Source: Picocystis sp. L7 (Eukaryota; Chlorophyta; Picocystophyceae; Picocystales; Picocystaceae). Taken from it: a DNA stretch of 64,000 nucleotides. Below, in pieces: positions 30,123-43,000 of the stretch. Within the stretch, counting starts at the first letter, position 1; each line of letters opens with the position of its first letter. A program made the translations under genes and the position numbers. The DNA lies in the NCBI GenBank assembly GCA_020975725.1, contig QXJR01000005.1:310001-374000 (forward strand), in the 5' to 3' direction. Below the pieces are notes generated by a model. The model had not been told where the DNA came from. It was given only the letters and a program-made list of their open reading frames with translations, and made no database searches.

Positions 30123-32290
30123 GGCAGCCTGCTGGTGAGGGGATAGCCGATAATAATTCCTGTACTGCGGGGTCGCATTTTCAGTGAGCTGTATTTTGAA
30201 GGCCTCTCCGCTGACACGCTCTGGCGGTAGCTGCGTAAGAGGCTCAAATAAGCCCTTATATCGGTGGTTGATCAGTCGGTCCAACCGGTACTGATCGCTG
30301 TGGTCCAGCTCCCATTCATCGCTGACTTTTGTCCGCATGTGGTCAAGGTGTGCTTCTTCATCGATAATTTCTGGTCTGGGATCCAGAGGCTGTATCATAA
30401 GCAATAGACAGCCTGGGTCCTGTACCGCCTTCCGAGCTTTGCATATGGGGAGAATAAGTCCAACTTTGTGGATGCGATGAACTGGTGGTCTCCATACATA
30501 GTGTGCTTCATGCCACCGTTGTTCTTTAAGACCATCCGGTGGTTCTGCTAGTCTAGGACCATCAGGTGTTTGTCACAGAAGGTCCCCACTAATATGCAAT
30601 CAAATGTCTCCAGTGGTGCAACTGCGAAGGGCACCTGGCCACGGAAGCCATCGATCGTAAAGGTGGCCTGAACTACTGGGGCTGTATGAACCTGCTGGCC
30701 TACACCTACTGTGAATTGCATAGTATCACCAGTGTTCTTCCAGGTCACCCCAAATGGGTTGGTTGATTGTAATTCATGAATTAACTTCTCGCTGATGAAT
30801 AAGTAGCTCGCTAATGTATCCAAATAGGCCTGTGTCCTAATCTTGTTTGCTTCCATTTCAAAGAAAGTTTCTGCAGGTAGGAATTCCCGCCTAGGCCTTA
30901 CATTACTCAATGAGTTCAGGCAGACAAGAGTCCTTTCATTGTTAACCAGAGCTGCTGCTGGACTCGCTCCTGACTCCGCTCCGGTAGTTTGGGTCACTAG
31001 GCGGAGTGTACTCATTTTTTGGGGGCACAAATCACAAATGCCATTTTGCACGAGGGCTGATCGTGACCGCATCGGCGGTAGCGTCGACATAGCCCATGTA
31101 CGAGGCACATATTCTTCTCTTCCTGTGACAGCTTGGCTCCAAGCGGTTTGTTCGATAGCTGAGTCTCCACTTTTATGATGGCACTTTTCTGTCCATCATC
31201 GAGATCGTCGAATCGCTTTCGCTCTCTTTTCGCGAAACTGTTGTCTTGGTATTTTTCTTCCGTGGCGTTGGCATTGCAGCCGCTACTGGCTTTCGCGTGG
31301 GTCCCAAATCGGGACGTTGCTCGCTATTGCGACGGGTTGTAACGTAGTGATTCTTCCATTGTCCATGAGTTGTCTTGGTCTCTTTGCGGGGCTTTTCAGC
31401 AACTTCCTTTTCTAGCTTGAATATGACCGATGCCAAGTTTTCAGATTCCATAATCCGAACTTTATCCACATCAATCAAATGATCTTGGTGTTTATATGAC
31501 GCTTGCTGGAGGTTGGCTGGCAGCACATGCCGGAGTCTTGCTTATAAATCGACTTCCGTTAAACTGCGGCACACAGGAGATGAGCTTGTGTTGGCGACAA
31601 ATGTCAATTGCACTAGCCGGTTCAAAAACTGTAAAGCATTTTCGCCCCGGCCCATACGAGTAGTATGGAATTTGCGCTATGCTTCAGGGCCTGGGTCTTG
31701 ATTCTGGAACGTACGGCGGAGGTAAGCGTACAATTCTTCCACCGATTTGAGGGCACCTCGATCGCGCATAACGAGATTCTGCACCATTGATTTTGCTGTG
31801 CCTCCCAAAGCTTGACTGATCGCAAGTACCAACTGCTCCTTTGGACGGTCGAGAGCGTACGTTTGGCACCAACACAAACCATTGCGATACCAGTAAGTTA
31901 ACGCATATGGATATTCATCAAGCTCCAGTCCAGTGAATTTTCCAGGCTTCTCTAGGGAAACCTTTTGAATATTCTTTGAGTCCTGGAGGGCTGTTCCATA
32001 CAATGTGGTGAGATGAGGAAGTCCCTCTTCCTCGGAGGGCGCATGCGTCCCTCCTACGGTTGTCACTTGCTGATTTTCTTGGTTCTCATCGGTGATATTT
32101 TGTTCTTCGCCATCAGTTGGGTTTGTTTGCAAGGCTTCAAGCTGACCTTCGAGCTCAGCAATGCGCTCTTGGAGCGTGCTTCGCATGGCTCGTTCTTCTT
32201 CCAAGTCCCTACGGAGCGAACCCATTCGAGTTGTGTGCTCCGGATCTTCCATTTACTTGAACGTACGGCAGTCTTCTCTCAAGTACAAGC
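30123..32290 (-). other. Array B unit 1 (partial): gag, protease, start of RT
   Basis: The gag region (about 31170-32290) opens MEDPEHTTRMGSLRRDLEEE with a coiled coil and a capsid part (YPYALTYWYRNGLCWCQTYA). A protease region lies near 30550-31020 (AYLDTLASYLFISEKLI). The first part of the reverse transcriptase reaches up to NYYRLSPHQQAALK near 30130. The unit ends at gypsy D and repeats 37147-39314. Confidence 0.88.
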
Positions 32291-32298
32291 TTAGACAG

Positions 32299-33027
32299 TG
32301 TTGCAAAAGCGTCCGTGAGTTTTGGACACTCACACACGTGCCTTGGAGGAGAGCGTGTGACGGGAAGGAGCCGGTGCACCGGTCTTGGGCGAGGGTCCTC
32401 GCACTCGCGGACAAAGCTCCCTTCTAGCCGGCTCGAGGCGTGGTGCCTAGCGAGGTCGACCTCCCGGTGGTTGGGCAAGCGCGTAGGCCTCAGCAAGTCG
32501 TCGAGAGAGGACGGAAGGAGGCGCGCTGGTGGTTGGCAAAGTCAAATTCTATCTCAAAGCAAAGAGGGACGATAGGTCTACCTCTCTCACCGCCTCTCAC
32601 TGGCGGTTGGAATTGGAGCAAAGGGGGTGTCTTATCCGCCTTCGTCCTCCTCTAAGTCACACCTGACCGTCCATTTTGCTCGCCCCGGGGCGACTGTGAG
32701 CTGTCACTTGCTGGACACCGTTCAGCCCCCTCAGGCCCACCCCTCACAATTGTGGATTGGGACGGGGTCGGCGGGTTCCCTTCGGTCTGTCTCGATCAAA
32801 GTCCCCGGCTCTCCTTACAGGAAGCCCGTTCTGATCGGGGGCGACCGTGCTTCAATGCGACCGGGGGAAACTGGTTCTGGTTCCGGAACGGTACTGTCGT
32901 TGTATTCCAAAGGGATATCATATCCCTTACTCGATGGGTAGCCTCGATGGTTCGGACCCGTAAGCCAGGGTCTCGACGGACCCTGGTGGGCCTCGTTCAC
33001 AGGAGGAGGCCAGTGCCTTATGCAACA
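32299..33027 (-). repeat. Array B LTR 1
   Basis: 729 bp bounded by the inverted ends TGTTGCA and TGCAACA. It joins the integrase end of unit 2 to the gag of unit 1. Two differences from LTR 2 were noticed (near 32862 and 32962). Confidence 0.9.
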
Positions 33028-33055
33028 CTCTCCCGGCTCCCTGGGACGAACCCGG

Positions 33056-36000
33056 CTATACCTGAAAGTCATAGATGTATGCTATGGGGTCATACAACAT
33101 TGATCTGATCTGGTCTGCAAGATAGTAGTCTTTCTTGCCATCTGTCCATAGCACCTCAAAGAGCCCATTGTCTTCATCTGTCACCAACCCCTGATAATAA
33201 GCTGACTTGTCCTGCCCCTCATGGAAAAGCTCATGCACAACTGCGCCGGTTAGGTCGGTCCGTTGCGGCTTGCGTGGCCGCTGTTTGGTCTGAAAAGGTA
33301 GCTTAGTGAATGGCCAGGTGTTGATCATAATTGGGCTGGGTGACTGCAGGTAGGTAGTTTTCTTATGCGTCTGAACTGCTTCATAGTTAGCATCTGTGAT
33401 ACCCTGTTCTAGAATACACCCATTGTGTTCTTCCAGTGGTAAAAAATCATCCAACAAAGCTGCTGTTTCATCCACCCAGAAGTAGCGTTGCGAAGGATCT
33501 GAGAGATTGCTTTCCACCAAATAGCGTACTGGCCTCGCTGGGAACGCGGAGAAATCGCGCAGCAGGTAGCGTCGTATGCGGTACAGCCTTGACTCGGTAC
33601 GCATAGCATCTGTATCCGGCAGCGGGGACGCTTGCAGTTGTCGGTCTTCGTCCGTCGGATATAACGTGAGGTCTGAATCTGTCCAGTGTTCAAGGCGATC
33701 AGCGTGGATTCGTTCTGAAAATGCAGAGCCAGGTGGTAAGTCCAGTTCGTAACAGCCGTTCCTCAGCGCCCGTTTAATGACATAAGGGCCAACAAAGTAT
33801 GGGTCGAGCTTATGTTTGTCAGCAGGCCCCTTAAGACCATATTGCACCTTCACCTTGTCCCCAGCTTCAAATGTTTTCTTCGGTCGATGCGCGGCAGCGG
33901 CAACCATGCGCTCTGCAGCTTTACGCAAATTGGCCTGGATAGTGTCGTAGACCGATCGGTGCTGTTTTAATAAACTGGTTACCCGGCGGTCGAATGTCGT
34001 TACGATGTCTGATTGATTAGTGCCCTCTACGGTTGGAATCTGCAAATGCCAGGGCAGTCTGGATGGACATCCAAATAATAGCTGAAAGGGTGAGAAGTTA
34101 GTAGCTGTATGCACCGAATCGTTGTATGCGTGAGCTGCTGCTTGTAAGAACAGATCCCATTGGTGCTTATCAGAGCATGTTGTTCTCAGCGTTTGCAGGA
34201 GCGTGCGATGCTGTCGCTCTGCTCCTCCCTGCGATTGAGAATGATATGGAGTGCCAGTAACATGGCGGACTCCCAAAGCTGCACAGAAAGCTTGAAACAA
34301 CGATCGGTAGGCGGGCCCGTTGTCGGTATGTATATGAACTGGAGTGTGGTACTTGTACACCAGGTTATCCATTAAGCACTGAGCCTGACGATGCGCACTC
34401 CATGTGGAGTGGATCGGTATATAGATAGCCAACTTCGTGAAGCGGTCCACCACTGTCAAGACAGCATTATGGCCAAGAGCAGTGAGCGGTAGATTTTCAA
34501 CCACATCTATCACAACAGTATGGAAAGGATATGGAAAGAACCTGAACTCTGGGCAAAGCTGACTGTGTCGGGACCGGTTACTGGGCTTCTGCAGTTGGCA
34601 CACAGGGCAGCGTGCGACGAAGAGTTCGACGTGTCTCTTCAGGTCCTTCCACGTGAAGTGTCTTGAGGCATCTGCATAAGTTCTCGCTGAACCAAAGTGT
34701 CGCTGATCATGAACCATGTGTAGCAGCTCCTGTTTGAGGCTATTGTCCGTAGGCACCACCAGTACTGGCTATGCATTGTCACTGGTTGTAAAAAGAAGGT
34801 GGTTCTTGGCAATATGGTCTTCAGTTAGAGAATGAAGAAGCTCCTGGTAACTGGCATCATTGTCGGCAGCGGTGCGTATACGCTCCAGTAGAGTAGGTGG
34901 CTCCCCTTGCGTAGCGCAGAGCATTGAGCGCACCGATCGTGGCGTAGTAATTGACGCGATCGATCCACACACAGTCCCTGCTGGACTGCGGCATGCTAGC
35001 GGTCTAAGCGTCCGTGTGTGAATTTGCCAACGCAGCAGCATGTGGGCAATCCATCCAACTGGAAATGCATTACCACACATGCGCTGCCGGCTCGCATCGC
35101 TTACGTTCGCTGCAGCAGTATCACCAGGCTGCATCCCAACCAATCGCTCTCGTTCGTTAACGCTCAGCGGGCGAAGTTCGCCTCCTTCATCATGGACCCA
35201 GGTGGTTTTCGCACGATCGCTGTGCGACCGTGAGCTGGCCATCAAAGTTGGACATTTCAAGCGAGGTCGATTCAGATCATCGCGTTGGACGGTTGCACCA
35301 GCATCCAAGCACTCCTGCCAGGTAAGAGGTATTGGTCCCATCGAGAGCTGAGGTTCCTGCAGGGGGGGTAGTGAGGTCCAGCATAACCTTGTACGAGCCT
35401 GCGCCCCATACTGTGACAGGTCCTCAACTACTGGGGATCCAAACCATTCAGCAATCGTGTCCAGGTGAGATTCCAGGTGAGTAGCAAATGGGGTGCACTC
35501 TAATATAAAGTCCGGACTGTTCAAGCGCTTGTGTATATTAGCAAGTGCAGTGAACAGCTCTCGTTGGTCAAACAGTCCCAGGGGAGGTTTGCCTTGGTCT
35601 GTGTTCGCTCGCGAAAAGGGCTGGCAGGGTACTCCTGCTATAAGTAAGTGTACCTTGGGGAGTTTTCGCCGCTGCCCTAATATGGTCACATCATTGCCGT
35701 AACGGAATATGTCTTTACGCGTAAACAGCCCTGGACGGGCGAGTCGTACTTGATTGAACACCCTCTGTATGACGCTGCGGCAATCTGGGTCCCTTTCGAC
35801 GGCAATGTAATCGATCGTAATATCTGTGGATGGAGGCAGAGCAATTTCCAAAGCGCGTAGCGTTGTACCCATACCAGCACACAGATCAGTATGCAGTAGA
35901 CTGATCCATTGTCCACCTTAGCCGAATGGCGCGATGAGTAGTCTGCCCCAGTATTTTCTGATCCTAGTCTACACTCAACAATGAAGGGGGCAAAGTAGGC

Positions 36001-39000
36001 TAATTTCTCAATCCATCGCATCTCGCGCGGAGACAACTGCTCTGTAGACTTGGTGTTGAGGAAATGGCTGGCTTTGTTATCCATAAGTACGGTGAAGTGC
36101 TGACCAAACAACAAGTGCCTCCAATGCTGCAGAGCATACAGGATGGCACAGGTTTCCTTCTCTGCTGGATGATAATTCTGTTGGGCTTGATTCAGCTTCT
36201 TTGACCAATATTCAACTGGGTGCCACTCCCCTTGCTCATCCTCCTGCATCGGAACTGCTCCCATGCCGATATCCGAAGCATCCGTCTCGACCCGGATCGG
36301 TCAGTCCTCATCGAAGAGTGCCAGGACAGGTGCGTTCGTGAGTGTTGCAAGCAGCTTGTTATAAGCTTCTTCTTGTGGGCCTTTCCAGTAGGATGTGAAC
36401 CCATGTTTCATCGATGCCTAGTTCAACTCAGTCAATGGGGCTGTAAGTTCCGCATAATGCGGAACGAACCGCATATAGAATTGGCAAAGCACAAGGAAGG
36501 CCATATTATCGCGTTGCGACTGCGGTCGCGGGAACTGCTGGATCTTGGTAAGTAGGTGGTTGGTACAGGCCAACTGTCCATTACGTATCGGAAAGCCTAC
36601 CTACTCCAAAGTACTTCCGAAAAAGTGACAGTTTGATCGTTGTAGCCGGATGTCGGCCTGTTCGCAGGTAGCGAATAATTCCTCAAGGTGTTGGAAATGC
36701 TGTTCTTTTGTTTCAGAATGCACCAATATGTCATCCATGTACACCTTTAAGTAGAGCAGGTGACCAAATATTCTGTTCATCATGCGCTGAAACATCGCAG
36801 GTGCGTTGGCAGCACCCATGGGCATGACCTTCCACACATAGGATCCAAAGGGTGTGACCACTGCAGTTTTATCGATGTCGGCAGGATCCTTCCTAACCTG
36901 GTGGAACCCATCCAAAGCATCCAGCGAGGAAAAGTATTTCGCACCTCTCAAGTTCTGCAGGTAGTAATCTATACGGGGCAGCGGATATCTATCCTTGAGA
37001 GTAACATTGTTAAGCAGGCGGTAGTCAAACACGACCCGCCAGCCCCCGTCTTTCTTCGGTACTAGGATTACTGGGGCTCCCCAGCTGGAGCCAGCACAAA
37101 GGTCCATTTTACCAGCATCGACGTATTCACTGATTAACTCCTTCAAGGCAGCCTGCTGGTGAGGGGATAGCCGATAATAATTCCTGTACTGCGGGGTCGC
37201 ATTTTCAGTGAGCTGTATTTTGAAGGCCTCTCCGCTGACACGCTCTGGCGGTAGCTGCGTAAGAGGCTCAAATAAGCCCTTATATCGGTGGTTGATCAGT
37301 CGGTCCAACCGGTACTGATCGCTGTGGTCCAGCTCCCATTCATCGCTGACTTTTGTCCGCATGTGGTCAAGGTGTGCTTCTTCATCGATAATTTCTGGTC
37401 TGGGATCCAGAGGCTGTATCATAAGCAATAGACAGCCTGGGTCCTGTACCGCCTTCCGAGCTTTGCATATGGGGAGAATAAGTCCAACTTTGTGGATGCG
37501 ATGAACTGGTGGTCTCCATACATAGTGTGCTTCATGCCACCGTTGTTCTTTAAGACCATCCGGTGGTTCTGCTAGTCTAGGACCATCAGGTGTTTGTCAC
37601 AGAAGGTCCCCACTAATATGCAATCAAATGTCTCCAGTGGTGCAACTGCGAAGGGCACCTGGCCACGGAAGCCATCGATCGTAAAGGTGGCCTGAACTAC
37701 TGGGGCTGTATGAACCTGCTGGCCTACACCTACTGTGAATTGCATAGTATCACCAGTGTTCTTCCAGGTCACCCCAAATGGGTTGGTTGATTGTAATTCA
37801 TGAATTAACTTCTCGCTGATGAATAAGTAGCTCGCTAATGTATCCAAATAGGCCTGTGTCCTAATCTTGTTTGCTTCCATTTCAAAGAAAGTTTCTGCAG
37901 GTAGGAATTCCCGCCTAGGCCTTACATTACTCAATGAGTTCAGGCAGACAAGAGTCCTTTCATTGTTAACCAGAGCTGCTGCTGGACTCGCTCCTGACTC
38001 CGCTCCGGTAGTTTGGGTCACTAGGCGGAGTGTACTCATTTTTTGGGGGCACAAATCACAAATGCCATTTTGCACGAGGGCTGATCGTGACCGCATCGGC
38101 GGTAGCGTCGACATAGCCCATGTACGAGGCACATATTCTTCTCTTCCTGTGACAGCTTGGCTCCAAGCGGTTTGTTCGATAGCTGAGTCTCCACTTTTAT
38201 GATGGCACTTTTCTGTCCATCATCGAGATCGTCGAATCGCTTTCGCTCTCTTTTCGCGAAACTGTTGTCTTGGTATTTTTCTTCCGTGGCGTTGGCATTG
38301 CAGCCGCTACTGGCTTTCGCGTGGGTCCCAAATCGGGACGTTGCTCGCTATTGCGACGGGTTGTAACGTAGTGATTCTTCCATTGTCCATGAGTTGTCTT
38401 GGTCTCTTTGCGGGGCTTTTCAGCAACTTCCTTTTCTAGCTTGAATATGACCGATGCCAAGTTTTCAGATTCCATAATCCGAACTTTATCCACATCAATC
38501 AAATGATCTTGGTGTTTATATGACGCTTGCTGGAGGTTGGCTGGCAGCACATGCCGGAGTCTTGCTTATAAATCGACTTCCGTTAAACTGCGGCACACAG
38601 GAGATGAGCTTGTGTTGGCGACAAATGTCAATTGCACTAGCCGGTTCAAAAACTGTAAAGCATTTTCGCCCCGGCGCATACGAGTAGTATGGAATTTGCG
38701 CTATGCTTCAGGGCCTGGGTCTTGATTCTGGAACGTACGGCGGAGGTAAGCGTACAATTCTTCCACCGATTTGAGGGCACCTCGATCGCGCATAACGAGA
38801 TTCTGCACCATTGATTTTGCTGTGCCTCCCAAAGCTTGACTGATCGCAAGTACCAACTGCTCCTTTGGACGGTCGAGAGCGTACGTTTGGCACCAACACA
38901 AACCATTGCGATACCAGTAAGTTAACGCATATGGATATTCATCAAGCTCCAGTCCAGTGAATTTTCCAGGCTTCTCTAGGGAAACCTTTTGAATATTCTT

Positions 39001-39276
39001 TGAGTCCTGGAGGGCTGTTCCATACAATGTGGTGAGATGAGGAAGTCCCTCTTCCTCGGAGGGCGCATGCGTCCCTCCTACGGTTGTCACTTGCTGATTT
39101 TCTTGGTTCTCATCGGTGATATTTTGTTCTTCGCCATCAGTTGGGTTTGTTTGCAAGGCTTCAAGCTGACCTTCGAGCTCAGCAATGCGCTCTTGGAGCG
39201 TGCTTCGCATGGCTCGTTCTTCTTCCAAGTCCCTACGGAGCGAACCCATTCGAGTTGTGTGCTCCGGATCTTCCAT
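33056..39276 (-). other. Array B unit 2: complete set of gag and pol parts
   Basis: Parts on the minus strand, approximate: gag 38200-39276, protease 37570-38050, reverse transcriptase 36600-37430 (VILVPKKDGGWRVVFDYR, KVYMDDILVHS), RNase H 35930-36320, DNA methyltransferase 34990-35910, integrase 34000-34760 ([47 protein letters not shown]), and C-terminal module 33056-33900 ending in [21 protein letters not shown]. The product order is the same as in gypsy C. A dead copy. Confidence 0.9.
34990..35910 (-). other. C5-cytosine DNA methyltransferase domain, array B unit 2
   Basis: The same module as in gypsy A and C: GTTLRALEIALP (end of motif I), DYIAVERDPDC, LIAGVPCQPFSRANTD (IV), ILECTPFATHL (VI), QARTRLCWTSL (VIII), LSVNERERLVGMQPGD (IX) and RQRMCGNAFPVGWIA (X). 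The amino acids around each motif are kept although the element is dead, so decay is recent compared with the divergence of A, B and C. Confidence 0.9.
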
Positions 39277-39322
39277 TTACTTGAACGTACGGCAGTCTTC
39301 TCTCAAGTACAAGCTTAGACAG

Positions 39323-40051
39323 TGTTGCAAAAGCGTCCGTGAGTTTTGGACACTCACACACGTGCCTTGGAGGAGAGCGTGTGACGGGAAGGAGCCGGTG
39401 CACCGGTCTTGGGCGAGGGTCCTCGCACTCGCGGACAAAGCTCCCTTCTAGCCGGCTCGAGGCGTGGTGCCTAGCGAGGTCGACCTCCCGGTGGTTGGGC
39501 AAGCGCGTAGGCCTCAGCAAGTCGTCGAGAGAGGACGGAAGGAGGCGCGCTGGTGGTTGGCAAAGTCAAATTCTATCTCAAAGCAAAGAGGGACGATAGG
39601 TCTACCTCTCTCACCGCCTCTCACTGGCGGTTGGAATTGGAGCAAAGGGGGTGTCTTATCCGCCTTCGTCCTCCTCTAAGTCACACCTGACCGTCCATTT
39701 TGCTCGCCCCGGGGCGACTGTGAGCTGTCACTTGCTGGACACCGTTCAGCCCCCTCAGGCCCACCCCTCACAATTGTGGATTGGGACGGGGTCGGCGGGT
39801 TCCCTTCGGTCTGTCTCGATCAAAGTCCCCGGCTCTCCTTACAGGAAGCCCGTTCTGATCGGGGGCGACCGTGCTTCAATGCGACCCGGGGAAACTGGTT
39901 CTGGTTCCGGAACGGTACTGTCGTTGTATTCCAAAGGGATATCATATCCCTTACTCGATGGGTAGCCTCGATGGTTCGGACCCCTAAGCCAGGGTCTCGA
40001 CGGACCCTGGTGGGCCTCGTTCACAGGAGGAGGCCAGTGCCTTATGCAACA
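39323..40051 (-). repeat. Array B LTR 2
   Basis: 729 bp, the 7024-bp-shifted copy of 32299-33027, between unit 3 (right) and unit 2 (left). Confidence 0.9.
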
Positions 40052-40079
40052 CTCTCCCGGCTCCCTGGGACGAACCCGG

Positions 40080-43000
40080 CTATACCTGAAAGTCATAGAT
40101 GTATGCTATGGGGTCATACAACATTGATCTGATCTGGTCTGCAAGATAGTAGTCTTTCTTGCCATCTGTCCATAGCACCTCAAAGAGCCCATTGTCTTCA
40201 TCTGTCACCAACCCCTGATAATAAGCTGACTTGTCCTGCCCCTCATGGAAAAGCTCATGCACAACTGCGCCGGTTAGGTCGGTCCGTTGCGGCTTGCGTG
40301 GCCGCTGTTTGGTCTGAAAAGGTAGCTTAGTGAATGGCCAGGTGTTGATCATAATTGGGCTGGGTGACTGCAGGTAGGTAGTTTTCTTATGCGTCTGAAC
40401 TGCTTCATAGTTAGCATCTGTGATACCCTGTTCTAGAATACACCCATTGTGTTCTTCCAGTGGTAAAAAATCATCCAACAAAGCTGCTGTTTCATCCACC
40501 CAGAAGTAGCGTTGCGAAGGATCTGAGAGATTGCTTTCCACCAAATAGCGTACTGGCCTCGCTGGGAACGCGGAGAAATCGCGCAGCAGGTAGCGTCGTA
40601 TGCGGTACAGCCTTGACTCGGTACGCATAGCATCTGTATCCGGCAGCGGGGACGCTTGCAGTTGTCGGTCTTCGTCCGTCGGATATAACGTGAGGTCTGA
40701 ATCTGTCCAGTGTTCAAGGCGATCAGCGTGGATTCGTTCTGAAAATGCAGAGCCAGGTGGTAAGTCCAGTTCGTAACAGCCGTTCCTCAGCGCCCGTTTA
40801 ATGACATAAGGGCCAACAAAGTATGGGTCGAGCTTATGTTTGTCAGCAGGCCCCTTAAGACCATATTGCACCTTCACCTTGTCCCCAGCTTCAAATGTTT
40901 TCTTCGGTCGATGCGCGGCAGCGGCAACCATGCGCTCTGCAGCTTTACGCAAATTGGCCTGGATAGTGTCGTAGACCGATCGGTGCTGTTTTAATAAACT
41001 GGTTACCCGGCGGTCGAATGTCGTTACGATGTCTGATTGATTAGTGCCCTCTACGGTTGGAATCTGCAAATGCCAGGGCAGTCTGGATGGACATCCAAAT
41101 AATAGCTGAAAGGGTGAGAAGTTAGTAGCTGTATGCACCGAATCGTTGTATGCGTGAGCTGCTGCTTGTAAGAACAGATCCCATTGGTGCTTATCAGAGC
41201 ATGTTGTTCTCAGCGTTTGCAGGAGCGTGCGATGCTGTCGCTCTGCTCCTCCCTGCGATTGAGAATGATATGGAGTGCCAGTAACATGGCGGACTCCCAA
41301 AGCTGCACAGAAAGCTTGAAACAACGATCGGTAGGCGGGCCCGTTGTCGGTATGTATATGAACTGGAGTGTGGTACTTGTACACCAGGTTATCCATTAAG
41401 CACTGAGCCTGACGATGCGCACTCCATGTGGAGTGGATCGGTATATAGATAGCCAACTTCGTGAAGCGGTCCACCACTGTCAAGACAGCATTATGGCCAA
41501 GAGCAGTGAGCGGTAGATTTTCAACCACATCTATCACAACAGTATGGAAAGGATATGGAAAGAACCTGAACTCTGGGCAAAGCTGACTGTGTCGGGACCG
41601 GTTACTGGGCTTCTGCAGTTGGCACACAGGGCAGCGTGCGACGAAGAGTTCGACGTGTCTCTTCAGGTCCTTCCACGTGAAGTGTCTTGAGGCATCTGCA
41701 TAAGTTCTCGCTGAACCAAAGTGTCGCTGATCATGAACCATGTGTAGCAGCTCCTGTTTGAGGCTATTGTCCGTAGGCACCACCAGTACTGGCTATGCAT
41801 TGTCACTGGTTGTAAAAAGAAGGTGGTTCTTGGCAATATGGTCTTCAGTTAGAGAATGAAGAAGCTCCTGGTAACTGGCATCATTGTCGGCAGCGGTGCG
41901 TATACGCTCCAGTAGAGTAGGTGGCTCCCCTTGCGTAGCGCAGAGCATTGAGCGCACCGATCGTGGCGTAGTAATTGACGCGATCGATCCACACACAGTC
42001 CCTGCTGGACTGCGGCATGCTAGCGGTCTAAGCGTCCGTGTGTGAATTTGCCAACGCAGCAGCATGTGGGCAATCCATCCAACTGGAAATGCATTACCAC
42101 ACATGCGCTGCCGGCTCGCATCGCTTACGTTCGCTGCAGCAGTATCACCAGGCTGCATCCCAACCAATCGCTCTCGTTCGTTAACGCTCAGCGGGCGAAG
42201 TTCGCCTCCTTCATCATGGACCCAGGTGGTTTTCGCACGATCGCTGTGCGACCGTGAGCTGGCCATCAAAGTTGGACATTTCAAGCGAGGTCGATTCAGA
42301 TCATCGCGTTGGACGGTTGCACCAGCATCCAAGCACTCCTGCCAGGTAAGAGGTATTGGTCCCATCGAGAGCTGAGGTTCCTGCAGGGGGGGTAGTGAGG
42401 TCCAGCATAACCTTGTACGAGCCTGCGCCCCATACTGTGACAGGTCCTCAACTACTGGGGATCCAAACCATTCAGCAATCGTGTCCAGGTGAGATTCCAG
42501 GTGAGTAGCAAATGGGGTGCACTCTAATATAAAGTCCGGACTGTTCAAGCGCTTGTGTATATTAGCAAGTGCAGTGAACAGCTCTCGTTGGTCAAACAGT
42601 CCCAGGGGAGGTTTGCCTTGGTCTGTGTTCGCTCGCGAAAAGGGCTGGCAGGGTACTCCTGCTATAAGTAAGTGTACCTTGGGGAGTTTTCGCCGCTGCC
42701 CTAATATGGTCACATCATTGCCGTAACGGAATATGTCTTTACGCGTAAACAGCCCTGGACGGGCGAGTCGTACTTGATTGAACACCCTCTGTATGACGCT
42801 GCGGCAATCTGGGTCCCTTTCGACGGCAATGTAATCGATCGTAATATCTGTGGATGGAGGCAGAGCAATTTCCAAAGCGCGTAGCGTTGTACCCATACCA
42901 GCACACAGATCAGTATGCAGTAGACTGATCCATTGTCCACCTTAGCCGAATGGCGCGATGAGTAGTCTGCCCCAGTATTTTCTGATCCTAGTCTACACTC

